From Bacillota bacterium (lineage in GTDB: Bacteria; Bacillota; Clostridia; Christensenellales; CAG-138): 7,746 nucleotides of DNA. The notes beneath the pieces were generated by a model that searched no databases, was not told where the DNA came from, and saw only the letters and a program-made list of their open reading frames with translations. The stretch is taken from contig JAEWYV010000030.1 of the NCBI GenBank assembly GCA_023458615.1, positions 1-7,746 on the forward strand. The letters run 5' to 3'. A program made the position numbers and the translations under genes. Of this stretch, positions 6,420 to 7,746 are shown piece after piece; position 1 is the first letter of the stretch; every line of letters begins with the position of its first letter.

Positions 6420-7547
6420 ATGAGAAAGTTTCTGTCCGTGGGTATGGCGACCCTCGCTTCCATTCTTCTGATATTAATCATAGTGTTTACCTCCATCGGT
6501 TTTGTCATTAACGACGAAACCTTCATCAACAACGAGTTTACCAAGCTCGCCATCAGCTCGAAGATGGGCATGACCAATACTGATTTGGTTGCCTCGTTTG
6601 ATCGCCTGGTGGATTATATGGAGGGCAACGCAAAGGACATCAACATTGAGGTAACGATCAACGGCGAAAAGAAGCAGATGTTTGACTACGAGCAGGAAGT
6701 TGAACATATGGCGGACGTGCGCCAGATCTATACCACCATTGCGTCGTATCGGGATGTCGGCGTGCTTGTCATGCTTATCCTGTTTCTCTTTGCAGCGGTT
6801 GTGCATTTCCGCATGGCACCGCAATACATCGCGCAGGGATATCTCTCCGGTTCGTTTGTGTTTTTGCTGATCTTTGGCTTCCTTGGCACTTGGGCGGCGC
6901 TGGACTTTTCCAATTTCTGGACATTCTTCCACGAGATGCTGTTTTGGAATGATCTTTGGCTGTTCGATGGAACGCAGAGCCGCATGATCAACATGCTGCC
7001 GGAACAGATCTTTGCGGATATCATTGCACGGCTCGGCGTATACGCCGGCGTAATCATCGTCGTGCTCATTGCGCTGAGTATTCTCGCGCTGGTTCTTTCA
7101 TCGGATGGATACAAACGCCGCCGCGCGGTTGCACAGGCGCGCAAAAAAGCGCGTGAGACCGCGGTTGCCGCGCGTAAAAAGGCAAAGGAAGACCTGAAGA
7201 AAGCGACTGAGGAAGAAAAGCGCCAGGCGGAGAAGCGCGCACGCATCGCCGCAATCAAGGCAAAGAAACAGGCCGAGGCGGAAGCAGCGGCGGCAGAGGC
7301 GGAAGAGGCGCGCCTGCGGGAAGAAAAGCGGGCAAAAAAGCGCGCCGCGGCAGCGACGGCAGCGCAGGCAGAGCAGGCGCAGGCGACTGCGCCCAAGCAG
7401 CCGACGCGTTCGGAGCGCACGCCGGTTGCAGAGCAGCCAAGGCAGCAGGCGCAAAAGCGCACCCCGCAGCCGGAGCCGCAGAAAAAGAACGCAAAGCCGC
7501 AGAAGAAGCAAAACGAACACGACGATACGGGATTTCTCGACGACTAA
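6420..7547 (+). CDS. DUF1461 (TIGR01906-type) integral membrane protein with long charged C-terminal tail
   Basis: A 375-residue membrane protein of unknown function. Residues 1-228 match the four-helix DUF1461/TIGR01906 pattern. Hydrophobic segments lie at about 7-29, 113-131, 143-161 and 207-227. The family motif HMADVR.IY is at 96-104 in the first outer loop. FHEMLFWNDLWLFD (170-183) followed by MLPEQIF (192-198) is in the second. The KRRR after the last helix predicts that the N- and C-termini are cytoplasmic. From about 230 the protein adds a tail of about 145 residues that family members usually lack. Residues 230-315 are Lys/Arg/Ala/Glu-rich and probably a continuous helix or coiled coil. 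Residues 316-364 are rich in Gln, Pro and Lys and probably disordered, and the end is acidic (HDDTGFLDD). The ATG at 6420 has GGGGAG ten bases upstream; a TTG at 6381 in frame has no such site and is rejected. The frame ends with TAA then TAG. tsaD follows 44 bases later with no terminator between. Confidence 0.87.
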   Translation: MRKFLSVGMATLASILLILIIVFTSIGFVINDETFINNEFTKLAISSKMGMTNTDLVASFDRLVDYMEGNAKDINIEVTINGEKKQMFDYEQEVEHMADVRQIYTTIASYRDVGVLVMLILFLFAAVVHFRMAPQYIAQGYLSGSFVFLLIFGFLGTWAALDFSNFWTFFHEMLFWNDLWLFDGTQSRMINMLPEQIFADIIARLGVYAGVIIVVLIALSILALVLSSDGYKRRRAVAQARKKARETAVAARKKAKEDLKKATEEEKRQAEKRARIAAIKAKKQAEAEAAAAEAEEARLREEKRAKKRAAAATAAQAEQAQATAPKQPTRSERTPVAEQPRQQAQKRTPQPEPQKKNAKPQKKQNEHDDTGFLDD

Positions 7548-7591
7548 TAGCCTAGCGCAACAAACAACGCACAAGCGAAACAGGATTTTAT

Positions 7592-7746
7592 ATGACAGAC
7601 TATGAACGCGCTGTAGAGCAAAGACTGGTGGCAGTCAAAGCCAAGCCTCATGCGCGCATCCTTGCAATTGAAACCTCATGCGATGAAACCGCCGCCGCTG
7701 TGATAGAAGACGGGCGGCGGGTTCTTTCCAATGTTGTTCATACACA
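7592..7746 (+). CDS. tsaD: tsaD, tRNA threonylcarbamoyladenosine synthase subunit (5' end only)
   Basis: The first 51 codons of TsaD (Kae1/Gcp family) are present; the rest lies beyond the window (the full protein is usually about 340 residues). TsaD, with TsaB and TsaE, transfers the threonylcarbamoyl group to A37 of tRNAs that read ANN codons. The signature [15 protein letters not shown] (residues 23-37) and the following [10 protein letters not shown] (40-49) are diagnostic of the nucleotide-binding N-lobe. There are about 20 residues before the first strand, a somewhat long lead seen in some Clostridia. The ATG is supported by AGGA six bases upstream; a GTG at codon 13 is a less likely start. 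It probably shares transcripts with the DUF1461 gene. Confidence 0.93.
   Translation, partial: MTDYERAVEQRLVAVKAKPHARILAIETSCDETAAAVIEDGRRVLSNVVHT

Noticed and set aside
6728..7462. Minus-strand open frame of 244 codons, Ser/Ala/Arg-rich
   Set aside because: It is the mirror of the low-complexity Lys/Ala/Glu tail of the DUF1461 gene, with no signal for translation.

Overview
The window reads as a chromosomal, largely housekeeping stretch of a Gram-positive bacterium, most likely Bacillota class Clostridia. The evidence is an LPXTG-type sortase substrate, a DegV-family protein, a CBS/DRTGG-containing family II (DHH) pyrophosphatase, a nucleoside kinase with a threonyl-tRNA-synthetase-like N-terminus, strong AGGAGG ribosome binding sites and SigA-like promoters. 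I cannot name a genus. There is no sign of phage, insertion sequences, CRISPR, tRNA or rRNA.

Layout. The left two thirds is transcribed leftward in three units. (1) At the left edge is a sortase-anchored, multi-Ig-like surface protein (11-1366) with its own near-consensus promoter, a leader hairpin and an upstream dyad. (2) A two-gene unit, CBS-pyrophosphatase then nucleoside kinase (4979 to 1616, 34 bp between genes), has a predicted promoter at 5050-5078 and an intrinsic terminator at 1547-1581. (3) A DegV fatty-acid-binding protein (5168-6031) has its own promoter, a dyad at the transcription start and a terminator-like hairpin after it.

The 388-bp divergent intergenic region 6032-6419 carries the degV promoter on the minus strand and two extended -10 promoter candidates on the plus strand. 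These drive a rightward unit made of a four-helix DUF1461/TIGR01906-type membrane protein with an unusual long Lys/Ala/Glu-rich cytoplasmic tail (6420-7547), followed by the 5' end of tsaD (7592 to the window edge).

How the genes relate: the pyrophosphatase removes PPi made by biosynthesis, and the kinase probably phosphorylates a nucleoside. DegV/FakB proteins present fatty acids for phosphorylation, and TsaD makes the t6A modification of tRNA. These are mostly independent housekeeping jobs. I see no clear new defence or mobile system. The points most worth a second look are the charged tail on the DUF1461 protein, the degenerate editing-like domain of the kinase, and the three dyads that sit at promoters.
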